Below, in pieces: positions 37,205 to 44,462 of a stretch of DNA of 64,000 nucleotides (positions are counted from its first letter, which is position 1; each line of letters starts with the position of its first letter). Under the pieces are notes generated by a model. It did no database searches. It worked only from the letters and a program-made list of their open reading frames with translations, and was not told where the DNA came from. The stretch covers positions 62,001 to 126,000 of the forward strand of contig NZ_AKZI01000008.1 in the NCBI RefSeq assembly GCF_000293785.1, written 5' to 3'. The position numbers and the translations under genes were made by a program. This stretch comes from Rhodovulum sp. PH10 (GTDB lineage: Bacteria > Pseudomonadota > Alphaproteobacteria > Rhizobiales > Xanthobacteraceae).

Positions 37205-39385
37205 ATGTCCGTTGAAGCCGTCGAACTCGACCCCGATTGCATCCTGCGGCCCGGCCACAATGTGTGGCGGGTCGCCGAGGCCGATCGCGCCGCCGTCCTG
37301 ATCGACGGCGAGGGCTACTTCTCGGCACTGCGGCGCTCGCTGACGGCGGCGCGGAATTCGGTGCTGATCGTCGGCTGGGACATCCACAGCAAGACCCGGC
37401 TGCCACGCACCGATCCCGACGACGACCTTCCCGAGACCCTGGTCGATTTCCTCGGCGCCCTCGCGCGTCGCCGGCCGGAGCTGACGATCCGCCTTCTCCT
37501 GTGGAACTACTCCGTGCTGCTCGCCGCCGAGCGCGAGTGGTTTCCCTCCTTCGTGATCGATCAGCGCACCCCCGAGCAGGTGATCCTGCGGCTCGACGAC
37601 CGGCTGCCGTTCGGCTCCTCGCAGCATCAGAAGATCGTGCTGGTGGACGATCGCGTGGCGTTCGTCGGCGGCATCGATCTCACCGTGCGGCGCTGGGACA
37701 CCTCCTCGCATCGCCCGGACGATCCGGCCCGCGTCGACCCGGACGGAAAACCCTATGCGCCGTTCCACGACGTGCAGCTGGTCGCCGACGGCAGTGCGGC
37801 GCGCGCGCTCGGCGAGGTGGCGAAGGCACGCTGGTTTCGCGCGACCGGCGAGCGGTTGCCGACCTGCGTCGCCTCTCACGATCCTTGGCCTGCGGGTGTG
37901 AAACTGGATCTCGTCGACACGAGGCTCGGCATCGCCCGCACGGTGCCGTGCTGCGAGGGGCAGGTCGAGGCGCGCGAGGTGGAGGCGCTGTTTCTCGACT
38001 CGATCGATCGGGCGCGCCGCAGCATCTATATCGAGAATCAGTTCGTCACCGCGAGCGCGGTCGCCGAAAAGCTCGCCCAGCGCATGCGCGAGGTGCCGGG
38101 GCTCGAGCTTCTGGTGATCACGCCGCGCGAGTATCACTCGTGGATCGAGGCGAACACCATGCATGCGGGGCGGGCGCGCTTCCGCCGCATCCTCGCCGAG
38201 GCCGGCGTCGCCGACCGCGCGCGCTTCCTCTATCCGCAGGTGCGCGAGGGTGGGCAGGTCGCCGACACCATGGTGCATTCCAAGGTGATGGTGATCGACG
38301 ACCGGCTTTTGCGGGTCGGCTCGGCCAATCTCAACAACCGCTCGATGGGCGCCGACGCCGAATGCGACGTCGCGATCGAGGCCGAGAGCGAGGCGGAGCG
38401 GCGGGCGATCGCGCGCATCCGCAATCGGCTGATCGGCGATCATTGCGGCGTCTGCGAGCAAACGGTCGCCGACATGCTGGTGCGCACTGGCTCGCTGCTC
38501 GCCGCGGCCGAGCGTTTGTCCGGCGGCGGGCATCGGCTCTGTCCGGTGAGCGATCCCGACGACGATCCGGCCGAGCTGATCGAGCCGTTCGCCGATCCAG
38601 GCAAGCCGCTCGGCCTCGAGACGGTGGAGCAGGTGGTCGACGGCATGAGAAACGGCGCGACCGGCGCGCGCGGCGGCCGCATGGCGGGCCGCGCGTCGGG
38701 CCGCATGTCGGGCCGCATGCCGCGCCTCGTGCCGATCGCGCTCGCCGTGCTGGTGGTCGCGGCGGTGGTTCTGGCGTGGCACTTCACGCCGCTCGCCGCG
38801 CTCACCGACGTGGCGCACGTGCGCGAGCTTCTGCAGGGGCTCGACGGCATCGGCCAGCCGTTCGCGGTGCTGGCGATCTTCGTCGTGGCGGGGCTCGCCG
38901 GCTTTCCGGTGACGGTGCTGATCGCCGCGACGGCGCTGGTGTTCGGCCCGTGGCTCGGGCTCGCTTATGCCGGGCTGGGCGCGATGGCGAGCGCGGTGGC
39001 GGGCTACGCGGTCGGCGCCGCGCTCGGCCAAAAGCCGCTGCTCGCGCTGCTCGGGCCACGGCTCGAGCGCATCCGCCGGCAGATCACCCGGCGCGGCGTG
39101 CTGGCGGTCGCCGCCATCCGGCTTCTGCCGATCGCGCCGTTCGTGGTGATCAATCTCCTGTCGGGGGCGAGCGGCGTGCGTTTCTGGGATTTCGTCGGCG
39201 GCACCGCGATCGGCCTCGCGCCGGGGATCGTCGCGCTGTCGGCGTTCGGCGACAGCGCCTACCGGGCGCTGCGCGATCCCACCCCGGCGAGCGTCGCGCT
39301 GGCGCTCGGCCTGCTGGCGCTGTGGATCGCGATCGCGTTCGGCCTGCAGACGCTGGTCTCGCGGCTGGGGAATCGCGAGCCGTGA
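37205..39385 (+). CDS. phospholipase D-type protein fused to a VTT (DedA-like) membrane domain
   Basis: A 726-residue two-part protein. Residues 10-485 are a phospholipase D fold with two HKD motifs: HQKIVLVDD and HSKVMVIDD, each followed by Gly-Ser/Gly-Gly and Asn-rich stretches (VGSANLNNRSMGADAE). After a repeat-rich linker (MAGRASGRMSGRMPR) there is a membrane part of about 210 residues with a VTT/SNARE-associated pattern (GLAGFPVTVLIAATALVFGP, RLLPIAPFVVINLLSGAS). It may act as a cardiolipin synthase-like transphosphatidylase or phosphodiesterase at the membrane. ATG 37205 begins the soluble part. The stop overlaps the next start as GTGA. Confidence 0.87.
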   Translation: MSVEAVELDPDCILRPGHNVWRVAEADRAAVLIDGEGYFSALRRSLTAARNSVLIVGWDIHSKTRLPRTDPDDDLPETLVDFLGALARRRPELTIRLLLWNYSVLLAAEREWFPSFVIDQRTPEQVILRLDDRLPFGSSQHQKIVLVDDRVAFVGGIDLTVRRWDTSSHRPDDPARVDPDGKPYAPFHDVQLVADGSAARALGEVAKARWFRATGERLPTCVASHDPWPAGVKLDLVDTRLGIARTVPCCEGQVEAREVEALFLDSIDRARRSIYIENQFVTASAVAEKLAQRMREVPGLELLVITPREYHSWIEANTMHAGRARFRRILAEAGVADRARFLYPQVREGGQVADTMVHSKVMVIDDRLLRVGSANLNNRSMGADAECDVAIEAESEAERRAIARIRNRLIGDHCGVCEQTVADMLVRTGSLLAAAERLSGGGHRLCPVSDPDDDPAELIEPFADPGKPLGLETVEQVVDGMRNGATGARGGRMAGRASGRMSGRMPRLVPIALAVLVVAAVVLAWHFTPLAALTDVAHVRELLQGLDGIGQPFAVLAIFVVAGLAGFPVTVLIAATALVFGPWLGLAYAGLGAMASAVAGYAVGAALGQKPLLALLGPRLERIRRQITRRGVLAVAAIRLLPIAPFVVINLLSGASGVRFWDFVGGTAIGLAPGIVALSAFGDSAYRALRDPTPASVALALGLLALWIAIAFGLQTLVSRLGNREP

Positions 39386-40179
39386 CCGTGCCTGCCGCCC
39401 CCGGCACCGTCCGGGTGATGACCTGGAACATTCACGGGGCGCTCGGGCGCAACCCGCATTTCGATCTCGCCCGCGTGCTGGCGCTGATCGGCCGGCACGA
39501 CCCCGACGTCGTCGCCCTGCAGGAGGTCGATTCGCGCCGCCCGCGCACCGACGTGGTCGATCCGTTCACGGCGATCGAGCGCACGCTCGGCCATTTCGGG
39601 CTCGGTGCAAAGACCATCGTCACGGCGGACGGCGCCTATGGGCAGATGCTGCTCACCCGCTGGCGGCCGCGCCGCACCGACGTGCACGACATCTCCTATC
39701 CGGAGCGCGAGCCGCGCCGCGCCGCAGTCGCCGACATCGACACGCCGCACGGGCCGTGCCGGGTGATCGCCACCCATCTCGGCCTCACGCTGCGCGAGCG
39801 GCAGAGCCAGGCGAAGGCGCTGGCGACGCTGATCGGCGAGGGGCCGCAGGCGACCGTGGTGGTCGGCGATTTCAACGACTGGTTCTGGGGAGGCTCGGTG
39901 CGCTCGGCGCTGCGCGGCCTGTGCCCCGGGCGCAATCGCTTCCGCACCTTTCCGGCGCGCTTTCCGCTGCTGCGGCTCGACCGTATCTATTGCCGGCCGG
40001 CGGGCGTGCTGGTGCGCGCCTTCACCGATCGCGACGCCGCGGCGATCTCCGACCATCTGCCGGTGATCGCCGACGTGCGGCCGGTCGCCGTGGCGGGGCG
40101 CCTTCAGTCGGACAGCCCGTCGCACGACGAGACGATCGTCGCGAAGCGGTCGGCGAGCGCGGCGAGCGCGTTGCGGTGA
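39382..40179 (+). CDS. endonuclease/exonuclease/phosphatase (EEP) family phosphodiesterase
   Basis: A 265-residue cytosolic-looking enzyme of the EEP superfamily. Motifs in order: MTWNIHG, VVALQEVDSRRP, ATHLGLTLRERQ, VVVGDFNDWFW and the terminal AISDHLPVIAD, which together provide the metal-binding and catalytic Asn, Glu, Asp and His residues. Substrates in the family range from DNA to phospholipids; coupling to a phospholipase D-VTT protein points to phosphodiester lipids. The start is GTG 39382, overlapping the upstream stop by four bases. Its last 76 bases overlap the opposite-strand isochorismatase gene, so the two genes collide tail to tail. Confidence 0.87.
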   Translation: MTVPAAPGTVRVMTWNIHGALGRNPHFDLARVLALIGRHDPDVVALQEVDSRRPRTDVVDPFTAIERTLGHFGLGAKTIVTADGAYGQMLLTRWRPRRTDVHDISYPEREPRRAAVADIDTPHGPCRVIATHLGLTLRERQSQAKALATLIGEGPQATVVVGDFNDWFWGGSVRSALRGLCPGRNRFRTFPARFPLLRLDRIYCRPAGVLVRAFTDRDAAAISDHLPVIADVRPVAVAGRLQSDSPSHDETIVAKRSASAASALR

Positions 40180-40706
40180 ACCTCGTGCGCCGGGATCACG
40201 GCGCCGCTCAACGGGTCGCGCAGGTCGCGGGTCGCGGTGGCGCCGGCGATCACCGCCGCCTTGATGCCGAGATCGATCGCGCCGCGCGCCGTCGCCTCGA
40301 TGCACATGTGGGTCATGAAGCCGGCGAGCACCACCGACGAGCGGTGCAGCGCATGCAGGCGGTCGGCGAGGTCGGTGCTGGCAAAGGCGTTCGGCAGGCT
40401 CTTGGTGAGCACCGGCTCGCCGGGCGCCGGCGCCGCCGGCGCGACGATCTCCACCCCACGGGTGCCGGGGGTGAACGGGCCGCCGCCGCCCTTGCCGTGA
40501 TGCACCACGTGGATCACCGGCACCGCCTCGCGGCGGGCGAGGGCGAGCAGCCGGCCGAGCTCGTCGAGCGCCGGATCGATGCCCGCGAGCGGCAGCGCGC
40601 CGTCGACATATTCGTGCTGGGCGTCGACCACCACGACCACGGCGTCGGCGAGGCGGACCAGGGCCGGCGACGCGCCGGCGAGCTCGAGCAGGGTTTTGGG
40701 GGTCAT
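40104..40706 (-). CDS. isochorismatase-family cysteine hydrolase
   Basis: A 200-residue enzyme with the isochorismatase fold. The triad is visible: Asp in VVVVDAQHEYVDG, Lys in VLTKSLPNAF and Cys in FMTHMCIEATARG preceded by the cis-peptide GFMTH. The family hydrolyses amides and related bonds (nicotinamidase, ureidoacrylate or isochorismate types); the substrate cannot be read from the sequence. ATG 40706 has GTGGAG seven bases upstream; a GTG at 40718 is in frame but poorer. It overlaps the 3' end of the EEP gene. Confidence 0.87.
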   Translation of the reverse strand: MTPKTLLELAGASPALVRLADAVVVVVDAQHEYVDGALPLAGIDPALDELGRLLALARREAVPVIHVVHHGKGGGGPFTPGTRGVEIVAPAAPAPGEPVLTKSLPNAFASTDLADRLHALHRSSVVLAGFMTHMCIEATARGAIDLGIKAAVIAGATATRDLRDPLSGAVIPAHEVHRNALAALADRFATIVSSCDGLSD

Positions 40707-40850
40707 CGCGGTCTCCACTCGGCATCGGCAGGGGCTCGCTGGAGAGATAAGGCGGCAGTGCGCGGTTTGCAGCCGGACATCGGGCCGCGGGCACGCCAGC
40801 GGTCGGGCGCGCGAGGAGAGGCCGAGGGACGGCGAGGAGAAGCGGACCGA

Positions 40851-40885
40851 ACAAACAAAACACCGGAGAACGTCGTTCTCCGGTG
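40851..40885 (-). terminator. strong Rho-independent terminator of the 27-residue gene
   Basis: CACCGGAGAAC and GTTCTCCGGTG form a perfect 11-base-pair stem around a 3-base loop (40861-40885), followed on the minus strand by TTTTGTTTGT. It ends the small transcript that begins upstream of 41033. Confidence 0.85.
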
Positions 40886-40949
40886 CCCCTTTCGATTCGA
40901 CATGAACGCGAGCGTCACCCCTCGATGAACGCCCCAGTGTCGGATCGGG

Positions 40950-41033
40950 TCAGAATGCCCCCAGCACGATCGCCGCGACGAACAAGAACACGACGCCGAC
41001 CGCCAAGGTATTCAGATCGATCGAACGGACCAC
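40950..41033 (-). CDS. 27-residue single-span membrane protein
   Basis: A very short gene: a GTG start at 41033 with GAGGAGA five bases upstream, 27 codons, and TGA at 40950-40952. The protein begins VRSIDLNTLAVGVV (the first residue would be Met) and continues as one hydrophobic helix ending AAIVLGAF. A perfect terminator hairpin lies 65 bases downstream, so a complete small transcription unit is present. I have the impression that short proteins of the pattern LNTLAV-hydrophobic-GAIVLGAF are common in Hyphomicrobiales, but I cannot confirm this without a search. Function unknown; it may regulate a membrane complex as other single-span miniproteins do. Confidence 0.72.
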   Translation of the reverse strand: MVRSIDLNTLAVGVVFLFVAAIVLGAF

Positions 41034-41101
41034 CGATGTCTCCTCATCCAATTTCGCTCGACCCTTTGTAGCAGAACCGGACGTCCGACAGAAGCGAGAA
41101 A

Positions 41102-41123
41102 CATGTTGCGTTGCCGCAACATG
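41102..41123. promoter_or_regulatory. 22-base perfect inverted repeat upstream of the small membrane protein
   Basis: CATGTTGCG and CGCAACATG are perfect 9-base complements around TTGC. It lies 69 bases upstream of the 27-residue gene on its strand, at a suitable place for an operator. No known regulator family is identified for it. Confidence 0.45.
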
Positions 41124-41273
41124 GAGCGGATCGAAAAGACACTGTGGGCAGCCGTGGAGGAGTTTGTCGGCTCCTGGTTCATAATCTTCGCTTATGGGAA
41201 TTCAGCGTCGATTCACTGCACGGTGACCGACACGACACGGCGGTTCACCGGCTTTTCTCGGAGAAAGGAAAAG

Positions 41274-42566
41274 TCAGCCGGCGCGAACGATCGCCTGCTC
41301 GACGAACAGCGCCGCCTCGAGCGCGGCGCGGTCGCCGGCGAAGCGGCCGACCACCTGCACGCCGAGCGGCAGGCCGTCCGGGTCGTCGAGGCCGGGCACG
41401 TTGATGCACGGCGTCCCCATCAGCGTCCACAGCCGGTTGAACACCGAGGTGCCGGTCGAGCCGAGGGTTTGCGGCGCGGCGCCCGGCGCCGAGGGCGTCA
41501 GCAGCACGTCGACCTCCGCCGTCACCTCGGCGAGCGCCTTGCGGGCGCGCTTGGCGGTGCGGCGGGCATCGTCGTAGGCGGCGGGCGTCACCGTCGCCGC
41601 CTCGTCGAGCAGCCGGCGCAGCAGCGGCCGCAGCCGGTCGCGGTGGTGGTCGTACTCGAAGGCGAGCGCGCGATACGCCTCGTAGTCCTGGATCGTCGCG
41701 TGGATGCGGAAGGCGTCCTCGAAGATCGCCGGCAGGGTGATCTCGCGCACGGTCGCGCCGGCCTTTTCCGCTGCCTTCGCAGCGGTCTCGACCGCGCCCT
41801 GCATGGCGGGGCTCGCCTCGGGCCACAGATGGGTGCGCACCAGCCCGATGCGCGGCGCGGCGGGCGTCGCCCGGTCGACCCGGAGATCGCGGCCGGTGAT
41901 CGCGGCGGCGCCGAACGCGGCATCGGCGACCGACACGGCGAAGATGCCGGCGGTGTCGAGCGACCATGAAAAATGCTTGCAGCCGACCATCGGCAGCAGG
42001 CGGAACGACGGCTTGAAGCCGGCGACGCCGCAATAGGCGGCCGGGCGGATCATCGAGCCGCCGGTCTGGGTGCCGATCGCGAGCGGCAGCATGCCGGCCG
42101 CGACCGCTGCCGCCGAGCCGGACGACGAGCCGCCCGGCGTGTGCGCCGGCCGGCGCGGATTCTTGGTGCCGGCCGGATCGAGGAAGGCGAACGGCGTCGT
42201 CACCGTCTTGCCGAGGAGAAGCCCGCCGGCGCGGTCGATCATCGAGACCAGCGCGGCGTCGGCTGCCGGCCGGTGCCCGGCGTAAATGGGCGAGCCGTAT
42301 TCGGTCGGCAGATCGGTGGTGTCGAAGATGTCCTTGATGCCGAGCGGCAGGCCGCGCAGCGGCGCGCGCATCAGCCGGTCGGCGGCGGCCTCGGCGCGCC
42401 GCCGGGTGCGCTCGATATCGAGGGCGGCGAAGGCGCCGATCTCGCTCTCGCACGCCGCGATCGCCTCGGCGCAGCGATCCACCACGGCGGCGGGCGTCAG
42501 CGCGCCGGCCTCGATCTCGTTCGCGAGCTCCAGCGCACGCAGCGGGCGCCCGATGGTGGACGGCAT
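41274..42566 (-). CDS. amidase-signature family hydrolase
   Basis: A 430-residue enzyme of the amidase-signature family with the Ser-cisSer-Lys triad: Lys in LPLGIKDIFDT, the first Ser in GGSSSGSAAAVAAG and the nucleophile in GTQTGGSMIRPA. The rest of the fold is as expected, with a C-terminal LMGTPCINVPGL loop. Members hydrolyse amides and can be indoleacetamide hydrolases, malonamidases or GatA relatives; no gatB or gatC lies beside it, so tRNA amidation is unlikely. GAGGGG precedes the ATG at 42566. It is divergent from the lipoprotein gene at 42745 and is the only gene of its strand here. Confidence 0.9.
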   Translation of the reverse strand: MPSTIGRPLRALELANEIEAGALTPAAVVDRCAEAIAACESEIGAFAALDIERTRRRAEAAADRLMRAPLRGLPLGIKDIFDTTDLPTEYGSPIYAGHRPAADAALVSMIDRAGGLLLGKTVTTPFAFLDPAGTKNPRRPAHTPGGSSSGSAAAVAAGMLPLAIGTQTGGSMIRPAAYCGVAGFKPSFRLLPMVGCKHFSWSLDTAGIFAVSVADAAFGAAAITGRDLRVDRATPAAPRIGLVRTHLWPEASPAMQGAVETAAKAAEKAGATVREITLPAIFEDAFRIHATIQDYEAYRALAFEYDHHRDRLRPLLRRLLDEAATVTPAAYDDARRTAKRARKALAEVTAEVDVLLTPSAPGAAPQTLGSTGTSVFNRLWTLMGTPCINVPGLDDPDGLPLGVQVVGRFAGDRAALEAALFVEQAIVRAG

Positions 42567-42744
42567 GGCGATTCCCCTCGGTGACGGTGTTTTCCGCTCC
42601 GTGTGTCGGAAATTTTTCGGGGCATCAAGGGGCGGCGACGCGGGCCAGTCCCGCGCGCCACCCGTTACCGATCGGACACGCCGCAAAGAAGTTCCGTCGA
42701 CAGCATCAAGCGTCTCTTAACGGAATGACTCGCATTGTCGGGGC

Positions 42745-44283
42745 ATGACGCGCGACGTTCGTTTGTATCTCGTCGGCTCGCTCGTTCTCGTCCTGCTCGC
42801 CGGCTGCGCTCACAACTTCATGAGCGGCCAGCGCGAGCCGTGGCGGCGTGAGGCCGAAGTGCAGTGCCTGCAGTCGGGGGCGGTGACCCCCGGCTCGGCG
42901 GTCGCGCTGCTGTCGCCGATCGACGGGCCCGGCATGTGCGGGGCGGCCTATCCCCTGAAGGTGACGGCGCTCGGCGAGAGCGGGACGCTCGGCTACACCG
43001 ACGAGCCGATCCGGCCGCCGGGTGCGGTTCCGGGCGGCAGCCGTGCCGCGGGTGCCGGCCGGGTGCTGGGCAGCCCGCCCGGTTATCTGCGCGTGCCCGA
43101 CGCGCCGCCGCCCTCCTCGTCCCGGCGCTGGACCTCGCCCGACGCGGGCGGGGCGGGTGCGGGGCAGGGACCGGGATACGGATCGGGGCATGGGCCGGTC
43201 GCGCTGTCGCCGCCCGGCGTCGACGCGCCGCCGCCGGACGCCGCCGGCAGCTACACCCCGCCGATGCCGTCCTATGGCGGGTCGGCGCACGGCCGCCGCA
43301 GCCCGGCCGGCGCGTCGTCGAAGGGCATCGCCCGCAGCGGCCTGCCGCCGGTGTCCGGCGGATCGCCGTCGGGTGCCGGATCGTCCGGCCCCTCGCGCGG
43401 CCCGTTCGACTATTCCGATCCGACCTTCTCGCCGGTGCCGATGCACGAGGCGGTGCCGCGCCGCGGCGCGTCGCGCGCGACCGGCGACCGCGTCGGCTCG
43501 CTGCCGCCTTCGCCCGGCGCGCCGCAGGTGCGGGCCTCGGCGGTGCGCGAGGCGGCGGTGCACGCCGACCCCGACCTCACCCCCGAGTCTGACGGCGACG
43601 AGGTTCCGCCCAGCCTGCCGGCGATGGGCGAGCGGGTGCCGGTGTCGCCGTCGCGTGCGACGCCGCTGTCGACCGCGAGCCTGTCGGTCGCGCTGAAGCC
43701 GGCCGCGACGCTCGCCTGTCCGATGGTCTCCGCGCTCGATCGCTGGGTCGCCGAGGGTGTCCAGCCTGCCGCCCAAAAATGGTTCGGGCAGCCGGTGGTG
43801 CAGATCAAGCAGATCTCGGCCTATTCGTGCCGCGGCATGAACGGCAACCCCCGCGCGAAAATCTCCGAGCACGCGTTCGGCAACGCGCTCGACATCGCCG
43901 GCTTCGTGCTGGCCGACGGCCACGTGATCACCATCAAGGGCTCGTGGCGCGGCACGCCGGAGGAGCAGGGCTTTCTGCACGACGTGCAGGGCTCGGCCTG
44001 CGACATGTTCACCACCGTGCTGGCGCCGGGCTCCAACGTCTTCCATTACGACCATATTCATGTCGACCTGATGCGGCGCTCGAGCGGCCGGCAGATCTGC
44101 CAGCCCAAGGCGATCCCCGGAGACGTGGTCGCCGCGCGTGCACGGGGCGGCAGCTATGCGCGCCGTCACGACGGCGGCGTCACCGGCTCGATCGGCAGCC
44201 GGCGGCACGTCGCCAACCGCCCGGCGGAGCGACGGAACTCCGACGAGCCGGAGCTGCCGGCGGCGGTGGCGGGCGAGGATTGA
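42745..44283 (+). CDS. lipoprotein with extensin-like (Extensin_2) C-terminal domain
   Basis: A 512-residue lipoprotein. The signal ends in a lipobox LLAGC, so Cys21 should be lipidated. A conserved Cys-containing stretch follows (to about 90), then 220 residues of Pro/Gly/Ser-rich disorder, then an extensin-like domain at about 315-455. That domain carries SEHAFGNALDIAGF and HYDHIHVDL, with His/Asp and HxH placed as in zinc DD- or LD-peptidases of the M15 type, and four cysteines. A peptidoglycan role in the periplasm is plausible but not proven for this family. The last 60 residues are basic and low-complexity. Confidence 0.85.
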   Translation: MTRDVRLYLVGSLVLVLLAGCAHNFMSGQREPWRREAEVQCLQSGAVTPGSAVALLSPIDGPGMCGAAYPLKVTALGESGTLGYTDEPIRPPGAVPGGSRAAGAGRVLGSPPGYLRVPDAPPPSSSRRWTSPDAGGAGAGQGPGYGSGHGPVALSPPGVDAPPPDAAGSYTPPMPSYGGSAHGRRSPAGASSKGIARSGLPPVSGGSPSGAGSSGPSRGPFDYSDPTFSPVPMHEAVPRRGASRATGDRVGSLPPSPGAPQVRASAVREAAVHADPDLTPESDGDEVPPSLPAMGERVPVSPSRATPLSTASLSVALKPAATLACPMVSALDRWVAEGVQPAAQKWFGQPVVQIKQISAYSCRGMNGNPRAKISEHAFGNALDIAGFVLADGHVITIKGSWRGTPEEQGFLHDVQGSACDMFTTVLAPGSNVFHYDHIHVDLMRRSSGRQICQPKAIPGDVVAARARGGSYARRHDGGVTGSIGSRRHVANRPAERRNSDEPELPAAVAGED

Positions 44284-44462
44284 CCGCGCCGGTCCAATCC
44301 TGCGGATCGATTGCGCCACGGCCGTCCCGATCGTGTTATGCAGCAAAGCCGTGAGGGGAAAAAACGTGTTGCCGACCGGCCCTGCCGGTCCGGGCAGCGC
44401 ACTCGTGTCGAAGTCGCCGGGCCGTGACCGGACCGGCGGCACAGCGTAGCGGAGCACCCCGC

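Noticed and set aside
41121-41260. A possible plus-strand peptide beginning MERIEKTLWAAVEEF
   Set aside because: It reads like protein for some 25 residues but has no ribosome site, starts inside the palindrome, and continues only antisense to the amidase gene.
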